This document shows positions 8,297 through 17,812 of a DNA stretch of 64,000 nt, one piece after another (the stretch's first letter is position 1; every line of letters starts with the position of its first letter). The translations under genes were made by a program, and so were the position numbers. This DNA comes from Clostridia bacterium (GTDB lineage: Bacteria > Bacillota > Clostridia > Oscillospirales > Acutalibacteraceae), in NCBI GenBank assembly GCA_017454485.1, contig JAFTCX010000056.1, positions 1-64,000 on the forward strand, read 5' to 3'. The notes beneath the pieces are model-generated. The model had not been told where the DNA came from. It worked only from the letters and a program-made list of their open reading frames with translations, and did no database searches.

Positions 8297-9280
8297 ATGC
8301 GTCAGGTTTCCAAACATATTGGTTCCGCTGTTATGTTTTTGGCGGGGCTTCTGATCCTGCTTGCTGCCGTATCGGCTTTGCTCGTTCCCAAAACCAATGC
8401 CGCAGGCGGCGGCATGCGGGATCCTTCGGCGAACGGTATCCTCGGAGAGCCGGCAAACACGATCGACGTATTGTTCCTGGGCGACAGCGAAAGCTACTGC
8501 GCATTTGTTCCGCTGCAGCTTTGGGAAGAACAGGGAATCACTTCATACTGCTGCGGCACACCGGCGCAAAAGCTCTGCTATGCGCAGACTTTTTTGAAAA
8601 AGTGCTTTCAAAAACAAGCTCCCAAGCTTGTGGTTTTAGAAACAAACGAGATTTTTCGCAATTTTTCTGCTGTGGATTCCCTTTTGCAAGGATCAAAGCT
8701 GCCGATTCTGTCGCTGTTCGACTATCATGACCGATGGAAGAGCTTAAATTCGCGTGATCTGAATCCCGGCGTCAGCTATACCTACATGGACAGCGCCAAG
8801 GGATACCGTTTCAGCGCGACTGTTGCAAAAGCATCGACGAAAGGATATATGGATCCGGACAATCAGATCGCAAGGATCCCAACAAAAAACTATCTCAGCG
8901 TGGAAACCATGAAACAGTTTTGTGAGCTGCACAATGCACGACTCGTTTTGGTCAGCACACCGAGCACAGTCAACTGGAACATGAAGCGACACAACGCCAT
9001 TCAGGAACTGTCGGAAGCACTGCAGTTGGAGTTTCTTGATTTAAACCTGATGCCGGAACAGGTGCCGATCGATTGGAAAACAGACTCTCGGGACAAAGGG
9101 GATCATCTGAATTATTTCGGCGCCAAAAAAGTGACAAACTATCTCGGTTTCTATCTTGCCGAAACGGGCGTGCTGAAAAACCATAAATACGATATACAGT
9201 ATAAACACTGGGATGCTGCGGCAAAGGAGTTCAGCGAAACCATTGCAAAAGCAAGCACGAGGAAAATAAATATTCGATAA
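8297..9280 (+). CDS. DltD-like SGNH-fold membrane-anchored protein
   Basis: A 327-residue protein with one N-terminal membrane helix (about 8-30) and an extracytoplasmic SGNH/GDSL-type domain. The nucleophile motif is LFLGDSES with S64. Near the C-terminus DKGDHLNYFG supplies the Asp/His pair (H270). This is the architecture of DltD and of AlgX/DHHW-type partners of MBOAT enzymes, which complete or edit acyl transfer on the outer face. AGGAGG precedes the ATG. Its position directly after the MBOAT gene supports a functional pair. Confidence 0.82.
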   Translation: MRQVSKHIGSAVMFLAGLLILLAAVSALLVPKTNAAGGGMRDPSANGILGEPANTIDVLFLGDSESYCAFVPLQLWEEQGITSYCCGTPAQKLCYAQTFLKKCFQKQAPKLVVLETNEIFRNFSAVDSLLQGSKLPILSLFDYHDRWKSLNSRDLNPGVSYTYMDSAKGYRFSATVAKASTKGYMDPDNQIARIPTKNYLSVETMKQFCELHNARLVLVSTPSTVNWNMKRHNAIQELSEALQLEFLDLNLMPEQVPIDWKTDSRDKGDHLNYFGAKKVTNYLGFYLAETGVLKNHKYDIQYKHWDAAAKEFSETIAKASTRKINIR

Positions 9281-9319
9281 CCGAAGAATTATAATCATAC
9301 GCGAAAGGAAAAAGATTTC

Positions 9320-9496
9320 ATGTTTAAAGCTTTGATGGCAGTTATTGTAGTGGTGGTTGTTTTTGCTGTCATAGTTTGTTTTTTGGCATTTTGCGTTCTT
9401 TGCACTATGACGGCAGTGGAAATCATTCGACAAAACCAACCAAAGCATAAAACGCTGAACAAGACAAAAACATCCGATAAACCGGTTGATTTTTGA
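9320..9496 (+). CDS. Small single-helix membrane protein (DltX-like position)
   Basis: A 58-residue protein: an N-terminal hydrophobic helix of about 28 residues (MFKALMAVIVVVVVFAV onward), then a basic hydrophilic tail rich in Lys and Thr. GAAAGGA lies 11-14 bases before the ATG. It begins 39 bases after the SGNH gene on the same strand. Classical dlt operons encode a one-helix peptide, DltX, upstream of dltA, which works with DltB and DltD. The size and topology here match, but the gene sits at the other end and I see no clear DltX C-terminal signature, so the analogy is positional. Confidence 0.6.
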   Translation: MFKALMAVIVVVVVFAVIVCFLAFCVLCTMTAVEIIRQNQPKHKTLNKTKTSDKPVDF

Positions 9497-9542
9497 CTGT
9501 GATAGGATTAAAATATTATTCCAGTCGGATGAGGTGATGAAA

Positions 9543-10079
9543 ATGCAAAATGTGACGCTGCTCCCCTTAACACCGGATGACCGTGCGCAGTTCATTCTTG
9601 ACAATCAGGAAGCGTTCAACTACGGCGCATTGGAGGAGTTTGGCCGTAGGGATGATCACTTTGAAGAAGGAGGGGAAATCATCTCGCGCGAGACGATCGA
9701 GACGGCCATCGACAGCGGTGAAGCGTATCGGATCATGCTTAACGGTGAAAAGGTCGGCGGTGCAGTCGTTCGTGTCAAAGGCGACAGAGGCGATCTTGAT
9801 CTGCTGTTTGTTTCGCCGCACGCCCACAGCAAAGGGATCGGTTATGCCGCTTGGTGTGAAATAGAAAAGTTATATCCCAACGTGGCTGTGTGGGAAACGG
9901 TAACACCGTATTTTGAAACGCGAAACATTCACTTTTACGTCAACCGCTGCGGATTTCACATCGTTGAGTTTTTCAACAGCCATCATCCCGATCCGAACGC
10001 AGGCATAGAAAATGACGGTGATGAAGACGACGCATTTGAAGGGATGTTTCGCTTTGAAAAAAGAATGGGCGGTTGCTGA
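9543..10079 (+). CDS. GNAT-family N-acetyltransferase
   Basis: A 178-residue acetyl-CoA-dependent acetyltransferase of the GNAT fold. It has LLFVSPHAHSKGIGYAAWCEIEKLYP, the usual strand 4 plus acetyl-CoA-binding turn and helix (shown here split by its HSKGIGYA core), then VAVWETVTPYFETRNIHFYVNRCGFHIVEF near the C-terminus. The substrate is unknown. GAGG at 9531-9534 suits ATG 9543 better than the in-frame ATG at 9537. The C-terminal acidic stretch precedes a basic end. It follows the dlt-like cassette but need not be part of it. Confidence 0.85.
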   Translation: MQNVTLLPLTPDDRAQFILDNQEAFNYGALEEFGRRDDHFEEGGEIISRETIETAIDSGEAYRIMLNGEKVGGAVVRVKGDRGDLDLLFVSPHAHSKGIGYAAWCEIEKLYPNVAVWETVTPYFETRNIHFYVNRCGFHIVEFFNSHHPDPNAGIENDGDEDDAFEGMFRFEKRMGGC

Positions 10080-10242
10080 CAGCCTTGAATGAAAGCTTCA
10101 CGCCCATGAAGAATCCCTTTTCATCTTTTTTGTTACATTGAGTAACTGCTTTGTTAATCTTGAACGAAAGCGAAAAGCCGTCCGCCCCAAAAGGCCGGCG
10201 GCTTCTATTCGGCTTATCCGGCATTTGGAGAAGAAATGAAAT

Positions 10243-10926
10243 ATGATTCAAATAAACGAGACGAAAAACAAAAGTATAATGATTCGCAAAACGCTATACA
10301 GGATTCGAGCGCCAAAGAGAAAAGGAAAGAATAATGCCGTCCTCGCAACCATTCTCTTTCTTTTGATCGGAATTATTCTTGGTCTGTTTGCCAAGTGGCT
10401 GGATAATTTGGCACTGGACGATACGATATGGTGGCAAAGAATTGCAGAAACGCTGGATCTTGGCAATTTCTTCTCTGAAATAGCCGTTTGGTTGCTGGCA
10501 GCGCTTCTCATTGCAGTGTTCAGCCGTTCGATGTTCCGGGCGGCATGGAATGTTTTTGCCTTTTTTTCGGGAATGTGCGCCGCCTATCATATATACACGA
10601 TCCTTTTCAGCGGTTTTAATCCTGCGTCATATATGCTGATTTGGTACGGCATTACGCTGCTTTCTCCCATTCTTGCCGTGATTTGTTGGTACGCAAGAGG
10701 ATCCGGATCGGTACCGATCCTTTTGGATAGTGTCATCTTTGCTGTGCTTCTGCTTGCCTGCTTCGGCATGGGCTTTTTCTATATCACATTCAAGGGGATC
10801 CTCTATTGTCTTGTGTTTGTAAGCGCCGGCGTTGCTTTATACAAATCTCCAAAACAGCTTTTGATCTCACTGCCGATCGGCGTTGTTCTGGCTTTTCTGC
10901 TCAGCCCTGTTTGGCCGTTTCGCTGA
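10243..10926 (+). CDS. Unknown polytopic membrane protein
   Basis: A 227-residue integral membrane protein. A basic N-terminus (about 30 residues) is followed by roughly six hydrophobic helices spread to the C-terminus, ending PVWPFR. I do not recognise the family and see no catalytic or transport motif. GGAGAAG at 10227-10233 is well placed for ATG 10243. The 163-base gap before it holds a GC-rich hairpin around 10170-10205 without a T-run. The next gene on the right is a transposon relic on the opposite strand. Confidence 0.7.
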   Translation: MIQINETKNKSIMIRKTLYRIRAPKRKGKNNAVLATILFLLIGIILGLFAKWLDNLALDDTIWWQRIAETLDLGNFFSEIAVWLLAALLIAVFSRSMFRAAWNVFAFFSGMCAAYHIYTILFSGFNPASYMLIWYGITLLSPILAVICWYARGSGSVPILLDSVIFAVLLLACFGMGFFYITFKGILYCLVFVSAGVALYKSPKQLLISLPIGVVLAFLLSPVWPFR

Positions 10927-11030
10927 ATAATAAATTCTTGAGCTTGCTATCAGTTTCCAAAACAATCCCGCAAGAGACCGCAGAAATTCAACATGATAGT
11001 AGTTTAGGCGTTCATCAGACGGCCAGTGCT

Positions 11031-11333
11031 TCAAATATACACCACCTCTCGCAGCACAAATTCTTCGGCGGCGTTTCGGATGTTGCCCATTTCTTGCACC
11101 CAACGCCACCAATCTTCGGCTTTGAGCTTTTCGGTGATGCCGCGCTCTTGCTTCATCCGGTCAACGATCGAGTCCATCATTTCGTTTGCCTGTTGGTCGA
11201 TTTCGCACAGGTGCGGCCAGAGTGAACCGTCCAGAAACATCTGATTGTAGAGCACTTTGTGGTGTTCTTGCAGATAGGTTTTGCGCATTCTGCCGTACTT
11301 GCCGAGGGGTTTACTTTTGTTTGTGACTGTCAT
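11031..11333 (-). CDS. tnpV: TnpV-type transposon-encoded protein
   Basis: A 100-residue protein resembling TnpV, a small accessory protein in clostridial transposons and integrative elements. The shared pattern is GKYGRMRKTYLQEHHKVLY, a middle helix ending IDQQANEMMDSIVDRM, then GITEKLKAEDWWRWVQEMGNIR. It is shorter at the N-terminus than TnpV proteins I remember (~120 residues). ATG 11333 is preceded by AAGGAGG, and TCGACA/TAGAAT hexamers spaced 17 lie upstream on the - strand. No recombinase or relaxase is adjacent, so this looks like a remnant of a larger element. Confidence 0.75.
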   Translation of the reverse strand: MTVTNKSKPLGKYGRMRKTYLQEHHKVLYNQMFLDGSLWPHLCEIDQQANEMMDSIVDRMKQERGITEKLKAEDWWRWVQEMGNIRNAAEEFVLREVVYI

Positions 11334-11417
11334 AAAAAAGACCTCCTTGTATTTGGTGGCTTAATTCTACCAAGCGCAAGGAAATCTGTCGAATGTGTGG
11401 ATTTTTATCTGAATCTC

Positions 11418-11446
11418 TTGACAATTGCAGCTGTGCGAAATAGAAT
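11418..11446 (+). promoter_or_regulatory. Strong-looking promoter with no protein gene downstream
   Basis: A perfect TTGACA at 11418-11423 and TAGAAT at 11441-11446 are spaced by 17 bases. It points right, away from tnpV, and the only element on this strand before the antisense dinB gene is a terminator at about 11519-11562. Confidence 0.6.
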
Positions 11447-11452
11447 GAATAT

Positions 11453-11562
11453 GTACTGATTGCACAGGCGCTTTTTGCTTTTGCGAAGTCCGTTATGAAC
11501 ATCCGCACCATTGTATTTGCCCTGCTGCGGTGAGTTCACCTCGGTAGGGCTTTGTTTGTTTA
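11453..11562 (+). ncRNA. Candidate ~110-nt small transcript
   Basis: Transcription from the preceding promoter should start near 11453 and end at the T-rich terminator near 11562. The transcript contains one 12-codon frame (11495-11533, MNIRTIVFALLR) without a good ribosome binding site. Its stop codon lies inside the left arm of the terminator stem. It could be a small RNA, a leader remnant or a tiny hydrophobic peptide of the former transposon. Only the promoter and terminator are direct evidence. Confidence 0.35.
11519..11562 (+). terminator. Intrinsic terminator, + strand
   Basis: The stem GCCCTGCTGCGGTGA (11519-11533) pairs with TCACCTCGGTAGGGC (11536-11550) at 12 of 15 positions and is followed by TTTGTTTGTTT. 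The T-run is on the + strand only, so it does not serve dinB. Confidence 0.6.
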
Positions 11563-11594
11563 TTCAATGTCGATGGTTTGCCCGCGTTTTTTTA

Positions 11595-12809
11595 TCAGCG
11601 ATGCTTTCGCATATATTCGATCGTTTTATGCAGCGTATCGATTTGAAAGAGCTGTTCCAAATTGGAGGCAAAATCCAGTCCATAGCGGCTTTGCAATTCA
11701 AGCAGCAATGCGTTCAGCCGCGTTTGCTTTTGCTTTGTCGCATCTTCAATGATGTCATCCAATCGGATCTGGCGCTCCCCCTCCCGCGATAACTGATAAA
11801 TGGAAACGCCGACCAGACGCACCGGCTGCTTTTCCATCTGTTCGAGCAAAGCACTCGCTGTGTCATAAATCGACACCGGTGTATCGGTGTCAAACACACT
11901 TTGGGATTTTGAGCGCGATTTCATGTCGGTGTATGTCAGCTTCAGCGTAACCCCTTTTCCGTGCAGACCGACCCGCTTTGCACGGCGGTCCACACAGAGC
12001 GCCAAAAGCAAGAGCACATCTTTCAAAAAGTCAAAATCATCAACGTCCGCCTGAAATGTGATCTCACGTCCGATCGATTTCGCATCCTCCGGCCGATAGG
12101 GCTTGACTTTGCGATCATCGATTCCGAGCGCAAGCTGGGTGATCCATCTCCCCTGCTTGCCGAGCAAGCGAACGACCTCTTCCCGATGTTCACTGATGTC
12201 GCGTACCGTCCGAATCCCGTTGGCATACAATCTTTCTGCGGTCATCGCGCCGACGGTATACAGCACGCGCACGTCGCGGTCGTTGATCAGGTCCACAAAG
12301 TCCTTTGGGGACAGAATCTCAAAATAGCCGTTCGGCTTCTTTTCCTCGCTCGCGATCTTCGCGGCTGTTTTGGAATAAGCAACGCCGACGGAGCAGCTCA
12401 GCTTCAATTCATCTCGGATTCTGCGCTTGATCTCCAAACCGATGCTTCTCGCGCCGTCAAAATCCTTTGCGCGTTCGGTGACATCAAGATAAGCCTCATC
12501 AAATGCGATCGCCTCCAAGGCAGTCGCATAGCTGTTCCAGATCTCATGAAGCCGGTGAGAAATCGCTTTATACTTTTCCATATTCGGGTGCATGTACACG
12601 CCATTGGGGCAAAGGCGATAAGCTTCCTTGATGTTCATCGCGGAATGAACGCCGTATTTTCGTGCCTCATAACTGCAGGTCGCGACCACGCCGCGCTCTT
12701 GCGGAAGCGATCCGATGATCAGCGGCTTTCCGCGCAGCGTTGGATCATCACGCATTTCAACAGCGGCAAAGAAAGCGTCCATATCTACATGTATGATGAT
12801 TTGAGACAC
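11595..12809 (-). CDS. dinB: DNA polymerase IV (Y family)
   Basis: A 404-residue translesion polymerase. The first catalytic carboxylates are D9 and D11 in HVDMDAFFA, and the second pair D104-E105 in AFDEAYLDV. The helix-hairpin-helix and little-finger domains follow. A C-terminal EQLFQI could be a sliding-clamp contact. The start is GTG with AAGGGG 8 bases upstream. It lies just after the uvrBA pair, forming a DNA-damage cluster, but a terminator separates it from uvrA. Confidence 0.95.
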   Translation of the reverse strand: MSQIIIHVDMDAFFAAVEMRDDPTLRGKPLIIGSLPQERGVVATCSYEARKYGVHSAMNIKEAYRLCPNGVYMHPNMEKYKAISHRLHEIWNSYATALEAIAFDEAYLDVTERAKDFDGARSIGLEIKRRIRDELKLSCSVGVAYSKTAAKIASEEKKPNGYFEILSPKDFVDLINDRDVRVLYTVGAMTAERLYANGIRTVRDISEHREEVVRLLGKQGRWITQLALGIDDRKVKPYRPEDAKSIGREITFQADVDDFDFLKDVLLLLALCVDRRAKRVGLHGKGVTLKLTYTDMKSRSKSQSVFDTDTPVSIYDTASALLEQMEKQPVRLVGVSIYQLSREGERQIRLDDIIEDATKQKQTRLNALLLELQSRYGLDFASNLEQLFQIDTLHKTIEYMRKHR

Positions 12810-12855
12810 GATCCTTACCCCTTTTTAATGGATATTACAGCATTTCTTTCTCTTT

Positions 12856-12881
12856 AAAAACCGCGCCTTCACGGTACGGTT
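12856..12881 (-). terminator. Intrinsic terminator after uvrA
   Basis: Read on the - strand, AACCG (from 12881) pairs with CGGTT and is followed by a run of T (12860-12856). It lies about 10 bases beyond the uvrA stop codon. Confidence 0.55.
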
Positions 12882-12888
12882 CAAATCC

Positions 12889-15720
12889 TTATTCCAGCAG
12901 CGGCTTCAAATACTGCCCCGTATACGACGCGTCGCACGCCGCAACCTCTTCCGGTGTGCCTACGGCAACAATGGTTCCGCCGCCGTCGCCGCCCTCGGGG
13001 CCGAGGTCGATGATGTGATCCGCCGTTTTGATCACATCCAGGTTGTGCTCGATCACCAGCACGGTGTTGCCTGCGTCCACCAGCGCGTGCAGAACGTTGA
13101 TCAGACGGTGCACATCTGCCGCGTGCAGTCCTGTTGTCGGCTCGTCAAGAATGTACATCGTCTTGCCGGTTGCCTTGCGCGACAGCTCTGTGGAAAGCTT
13201 CACACGCTGCGCCTCGCCGCCGGAAAGCGTTGTTGCCGCCTGCCCGATCTTGATGTAGCCCAGCCCGACTTCATAGAGCGTGCGCAGCTTGGCGTGAATT
13301 CTCGGAATGCTTTCAAAAAACTGCATTCCCTCCACGACCGTCATTTCCAGCACATCATAGATCGACTTGCCCTTATACTTGACCGAAAGCGTTTCATTGT
13401 TATATTTTCTGCCCTTGCAAACCTCACAAGGAACATAGATGTCCGCGAGGAAATGCATTTCAATTTTCACGATGCCGTCGCCCTGGCAGGCTTCGCAGCG
13501 CCCGCCCTTGACGTTAAAGGAAAAGCGTCCGGCGTTGTAGCCCTTCATTTTTGCGTCGACCGTGCTGGCGAACAGCTCGCGGATATCGGTGAACACGCCG
13601 GTATAGGTTGCGGGATTCGAGCGTGGCGAACGTCCGATCGGCGACTGGTCGATGTTGATCACCTTGTCAAGATGCTGAATACCGGTCATTTTCGTGAATT
13701 TCCCGGGGAATTTGCGTGCGCCGTTGAGCTGATTTGCAAGATGCTTGTATAAGATTTCGTTGACCAGCGACGACTTACCCGACCCGGAAACGCCGGTCAC
13801 GCAGACAAATTTTCCAAGTGGAATCTCAACATCGATGTTTTGAAGGTTATTCTCCTGCGCACCGATGATTTTCAGCTTCTTGCCGTTCCCTTTGCGGCGC
13901 GTTTCGGGCACGGGAACTTTTTTCCGGCCGCTGAGATAGGCGCCGGTTTCGGAGCGCTCGCAGGCGATGATGTCATCGATGCTGCCTTGACAGAGCACCT
14001 CTCCCCCGCCGATGCCGGCTCCGGGACCGATGTCCACGATGTGATCCGCCTGCCGCATGGTGTCCTCGTCATGCTCCACAACAACAAGCGTGTTTCCGAG
14101 ATCGCGCAAGTGCTTGAGCGTGTCGATCAGCTTTTGATTGTCGCGCTGATGCAAGCCGATGCTCGGCTCGTCGAGGATGTACAGCACGCCGATCAGCGAG
14201 GTGCCGAGCTGCGTTGCAAGGCGAATGCGCTGACTTTCGCCGCCGGAGAGCGTTCCGGCGGAACGTGCAAGTGTGAGATAACCGAGGCCGACGCTTTGCA
14301 AAAACGAAAGGCGGTCGCGGATCTCTTTGAGAATGACCTGCGCAATCATATTGTCGCGGTTGGATATTTTTTCGGGAAGTTCGGTGATAAACGCCAGTTC
14401 TTTATCAACGGAAAGCTTCGTCAGCGCGTCGATATTTATGCCGCCCACCGTCACGGACAGCGCCTCTTTGGAAAGGCGAGCGCCGCCGCATTCGGGGCAA
14501 GGCTCGGTCGTCATCAACTGTTCAATCTCCGCACGGGAGGTTTCGCTTTGCGATTCCTGATAGCGGCGCCGCAGATTGTTGATGACGCCTTCAAAAGTCG
14601 TATAATAACTGCCGCCGCCAAAGGATGTCGGCCGCTCCATCTTCATTTTTAGTTCGCCGGTGCCATATAAAATTGCATGCAGAGCCACTTTGCTCATTTT
14701 GTCCAACGGCGTGTCAAGCGTAAAGCCGTGACGCTTGCCGAGCGCGTTATAATACATCGCGGCGATGGAGTTGTCGCCGACGTTCGACCAGCCGTAAGCT
14801 TTGACTGCACCCTGCCGCAGAGAAAGCGACAAATCGGGCACGACAAGCTTTTCCGAAATTTCCATGAACACGCCGAGACCGCCGCATTTTTTGCACGCGC
14901 CGAAGGGGTTGTTGAACGAGAACATCCGCGGCGTCAGTTCATCAAAGCTGATGCCGTGCTCCGGGCAGGCGTAGTTGAGCGAAAACAGCTTTTCACCGTC
15001 TTCACCGAAATCAACGATCAGCAGTCCGCCGGAAAGCTTGGTTGCCGTTTCCACTGAATCCGCCAAACGCGAACGAATGGATTCCTTGAGAATCAGACGG
15101 TCCACAATGACTTCAATGTTGTGCTTTTTGTTTTTGTCAAGCGTGATTTTTTCCGAAAGATCATAGATGCTGCCGTCAATGCGTACACGGACAAAGCCGG
15201 ATTTTCGAATCTGCTCCAGCTCTTTGAGATATTGTCCTTTTCTGCCGCGAATGATCGGCGAAAGCAATTGAAAGCGCGTGCCTTCTTTTTCACGGAAAAT
15301 CTGCTCTACAATCTCGTCCACCGTTTGCGGACGAATCTCCCGGCCGCAGACCGTACAGTGCGGCACGCCGATGCGCGCATAAAGCAAACGCATATAATCG
15401 TAAATCTCCGTGATCGTTCCGACTGTGGAACGCGGATTTTTGGACGTTGTTTTTTGGTCGATGGAAATGGCCGGCGAAAGCCCTTCAATATAATCCACAT
15501 CGGGCTTTTCCATTTGGCCGAGGAACTGACGCGCATAGCTGGAAAGCGATTCCACATAGCGGCGCTGCCCTTCCGCATAGAGCGTATCGAACGCGAGCGA
15601 CGATTTTCCGGAGCCGGAAAGACCGGTAAAAACGATGAATTTATCGCGCGGAATGGTCAGATCAACGTTTTTTAAATTATGTTCCCTTGCGCCTTTGATG
15701 ACAATATTCTTTTCAGGCAT
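12889..15720 (-). CDS. uvrA: Excinuclease ABC subunit A
   Basis: The damage-recognition ATPase of nucleotide excision repair, 943 residues, full length. Two ABC modules are visible: Walker [13 protein letters not shown] near residue 31 and [14 protein letters not shown] in the second half, each with an LSGGE(S/A)QR signature. Zinc-binding pairs appear as CTVCG, CPECGG and CEACQG...CEVCKG. It follows uvrB on the same strand with a 14-base gap, so the two are co-transcribed. Confidence 0.98.
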   Translation of the reverse strand: MPEKNIVIKGAREHNLKNVDLTIPRDKFIVFTGLSGSGKSSLAFDTLYAEGQRRYVESLSSYARQFLGQMEKPDVDYIEGLSPAISIDQKTTSKNPRSTVGTITEIYDYMRLLYARIGVPHCTVCGREIRPQTVDEIVEQIFREKEGTRFQLLSPIIRGRKGQYLKELEQIRKSGFVRVRIDGSIYDLSEKITLDKNKKHNIEVIVDRLILKESIRSRLADSVETATKLSGGLLIVDFGEDGEKLFSLNYACPEHGISFDELTPRMFSFNNPFGACKKCGGLGVFMEISEKLVVPDLSLSLRQGAVKAYGWSNVGDNSIAAMYYNALGKRHGFTLDTPLDKMSKVALHAILYGTGELKMKMERPTSFGGGSYYTTFEGVINNLRRRYQESQSETSRAEIEQLMTTEPCPECGGARLSKEALSVTVGGINIDALTKLSVDKELAFITELPEKISNRDNMIAQVILKEIRDRLSFLQSVGLGYLTLARSAGTLSGGESQRIRLATQLGTSLIGVLYILDEPSIGLHQRDNQKLIDTLKHLRDLGNTLVVVEHDEDTMRQADHIVDIGPGAGIGGGEVLCQGSIDDIIACERSETGAYLSGRKKVPVPETRRKGNGKKLKIIGAQENNLQNIDVEIPLGKFVCVTGVSGSGKSSLVNEILYKHLANQLNGARKFPGKFTKMTGIQHLDKVINIDQSPIGRSPRSNPATYTGVFTDIRELFASTVDAKMKGYNAGRFSFNVKGGRCEACQGDGIVKIEMHFLADIYVPCEVCKGRKYNNETLSVKYKGKSIYDVLEMTVVEGMQFFESIPRIHAKLRTLYEVGLGYIKIGQAATTLSGGEAQRVKLSTELSRKATGKTMYILDEPTTGLHAADVHRLINVLHALVDAGNTVLVIEHNLDVIKTADHIIDLGPEGGDGGGTIVAVGTPEEVAACDASYTGQYLKPLLE

Positions 15721-15734
15721 AACGGTTCCTTTCG

Positions 15735-17696
15735 TTATTTCATGGATTTAAGCTTTTCAATTTTATCACGCAGATAGGCGGCGTGTTCAAATTCAAGGAT
15801 CTTAGCCGCTTCGCGCATCTCGGCAGTGAGCTGTTTGATCACCTTTTCGCGCTCCAGCCGGTTCATGCGGCGAAACTGCTTGTCCACATCCTTGACCTTG
15901 CTTGAAATTTCAAGCACATTATGAACTTCCTTCACAATCGTTTTCGGCGTGATGCCATGCGCAATATTATAATCATTCTGAATCTTGCGACGGCGATTTG
16001 TTTCATAAATTGCGCGCTCCATCGACGGCGTGACTTCGTCGGCATACATGATGACTTCGCCTTGCGCATTGCGCGCTGCACGTCCGATTGTTTGCACCAG
16101 GGAGGTTTCGGAACGCAGGAAGCCCTCCTTGTCCGCGTCGAGAATTGCAACAAGACTCACTTCGGGAATGTCAAGGCCCTCGCGCAGAAGGTTGATGCCG
16201 ACAAGCACATCGATTTCACCGAGCCGCAGATCGCGGATAATTTCCATACGTTCAATGGTATCCACGTCATAGTGCATATAGCGCACCTTGATCTCCAGGT
16301 TTTCGAGATATTCCGTCAAGGATTCCGCCATTTTTTTCGTCAGCGTTGTCACCAGTACACGTTCTTTACGCTCGATGCGGATATTGATCTCACTGACAAG
16401 ATCGTCGATCTGTCCCTCGGTGGGCTTGACTGTGACAAGCGGGTCAAGCAGTCCGGTCGGACGGATGACCTGTTCCACGATCTGGGTGCTCTTATCGCGC
16501 TCGAACGGACCCGGCGTTGCGGACACAAAGATTTTTTGACCGACAAGGGAATAAAACTCATCAAATGTCAACGGGCGGTTATCATAGGCGCTCGGCAGAC
16601 GAAAACCGAAATCGATCAGCGCCTCTTTACGCGAGCGGTCGCCGCCGTACATGGCACGCACCTGCGGCAGCGTGACATGGGATTCATCGACGAACAGCAA
16701 AAAATCCTTCGGAAAATAATGCAGTAAAGTGAACGGCATGGAGCCGGCCGGTCTGCCGGACATCACGCGGGAATAGTTTTCGATCCCCTTGCAAAAGCCG
16801 GTTTCGCGCAGCATCTCAAGGTCGTAGGTTGTACGCTGTTTGATGCGCTCGGCTTCCAGCAGCTTACCCTCGCGCGTAAATTCCGCTTCGCGCTCCACCA
16901 TCTCCGCATAGATTTCCTGCAGCGCACGTTCCATCTTATCGGGTGCAACCACATAGTGCGAAGCAGGATAAATTGCAACGTGACTGAGTTCGGTTTTGAT
17001 TTCTCCCGTGAGCGGATTGATCTCGCAGATGCGGTCCACCTCATCACCGAAAAGCTCAATTCGAATTGCAGTGTCATTGGAATAAACCGGGTAAACCTCA
17101 ATCACGTCGCCGCGCACACGGAATTTGTTGCGCACAAAGTTGATGTCGTTGCGGTCATACTGCATTGTGACGAGCTTTGTGATGATTTCGTCGCGCCCCT
17201 TTTCCATGCCCGGACGCAAGGAGAGCACCATGCTGCGGTAATCAATCGGGTCGCCGAGGGTATAGATGCAAGACACGGAAGCGACAATGATCACATCACG
17301 CCGCTCGGAAAGCGCCGAGGTGGCAGAATGGCGCATTTTGTCGATCTCGTCGTTCACGGCGGAATCCTTCTCGATATAGGTATCCGTCGTCGGAATATAA
17401 GCTTCGGGCTGGTAATAATCGTAATAGGAGACGAAATACTCCACAGCGTTGTTCGGGAAAAACTCCTTGAACTCGCTGCAAAGTTGAGCCGCAAGCGTTT
17501 TGTTATGGGCGAGCACAAGGGTCGGCCGGTTGAGCTTTGCAATGATATTCGCCATGGTGAAGGTTTTGCCGGAACCGGTAACGCCGAGCAGCGTCTGTTC
17601 CATTGCGCCGTTTTCAACGCCTTCCACAAGCCGTTCGATCGCCTGCGGCTGATCGCCGGTCGGCTGAAATTTGGAAACCAGTTCAAAATGATCCAT
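15735..17696 (-). CDS. uvrB: Excinuclease ABC subunit B
   Basis: The 653-residue helicase-like subunit that verifies damage after UvrA. It has Walker [10 protein letters not shown] near residue 40, the beta-hairpin region [12 protein letters not shown], helicase motifs through QTIGRAARN, and a C-terminal UVR domain ([24 protein letters not shown] region) that contacts UvrC. GGAGG precedes the ATG, and its promoter lies at 17726-17754. No uvrC is present in the window. Confidence 0.98.
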   Translation of the reverse strand: MDHFELVSKFQPTGDQPQAIERLVEGVENGAMEQTLLGVTGSGKTFTMANIIAKLNRPTLVLAHNKTLAAQLCSEFKEFFPNNAVEYFVSYYDYYQPEAYIPTTDTYIEKDSAVNDEIDKMRHSATSALSERRDVIIVASVSCIYTLGDPIDYRSMVLSLRPGMEKGRDEIITKLVTMQYDRNDINFVRNKFRVRGDVIEVYPVYSNDTAIRIELFGDEVDRICEINPLTGEIKTELSHVAIYPASHYVVAPDKMERALQEIYAEMVEREAEFTREGKLLEAERIKQRTTYDLEMLRETGFCKGIENYSRVMSGRPAGSMPFTLLHYFPKDFLLFVDESHVTLPQVRAMYGGDRSRKEALIDFGFRLPSAYDNRPLTFDEFYSLVGQKIFVSATPGPFERDKSTQIVEQVIRPTGLLDPLVTVKPTEGQIDDLVSEINIRIERKERVLVTTLTKKMAESLTEYLENLEIKVRYMHYDVDTIERMEIIRDLRLGEIDVLVGINLLREGLDIPEVSLVAILDADKEGFLRSETSLVQTIGRAARNAQGEVIMYADEVTPSMERAIYETNRRRKIQNDYNIAHGITPKTIVKEVHNVLEISSKVKDVDKQFRRMNRLEREKVIKQLTAEMREAAKILEFEHAAYLRDKIEKLKSMK

Positions 17697-17725
17697 GACG
17701 AACCTCCAACAAATGTTCTTTCTGT

Positions 17726-17754
17726 ATTATAGCACAGATTTTTTTAAATGAAAA
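17726..17754 (-). promoter_or_regulatory. Promoter of uvrB-uvrA
   Basis: On the - strand TTTTCA (17754-17749) and a perfect TATAAT (17731-17726) are spaced 17 bases. I see no clear LexA-type palindrome beside it. Confidence 0.6.
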
Positions 17755-17782
17755 GGGAAAACAAAAACTTTTTTCAAAATGA

Positions 17783-17805
17783 AAGTCCCCCGAAGCGGAG
17801 GACTT
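17783..17805 (-). terminator. Intrinsic terminator of the small Thr/Pro-rich gene
   Basis: AAGTCCTCCG and CGGGGGACTT pair around a CTT loop on the - strand, followed by T-rich sequence. It lies 8 bases beyond the stop codon of the small gene and upstream of the uvrB promoter. Confidence 0.7.
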
Positions 17806-17812
17806 GTGTGGT

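Noticed and set aside
9493..9521. TTGACT with TATTAT-like sequence before the GNAT gene
   Set aside because: Spacing is only 15 bases to the best -10 match; too weak to call a promoter.
10170..10205. GC-rich hairpin (AAGCCGTCCG paired with CGGCGGCTT region) before the membrane protein gene
   Set aside because: No T-run follows on either strand and the stem has a bulge, so I do not list it as a terminator.
10940..11112. Short - strand frame downstream of and overlapping tnpV
   Set aside because: No ribosome binding site, no recognisable domain, and most of it lies in another frame of tnpV; it may be decayed transposon sequence.
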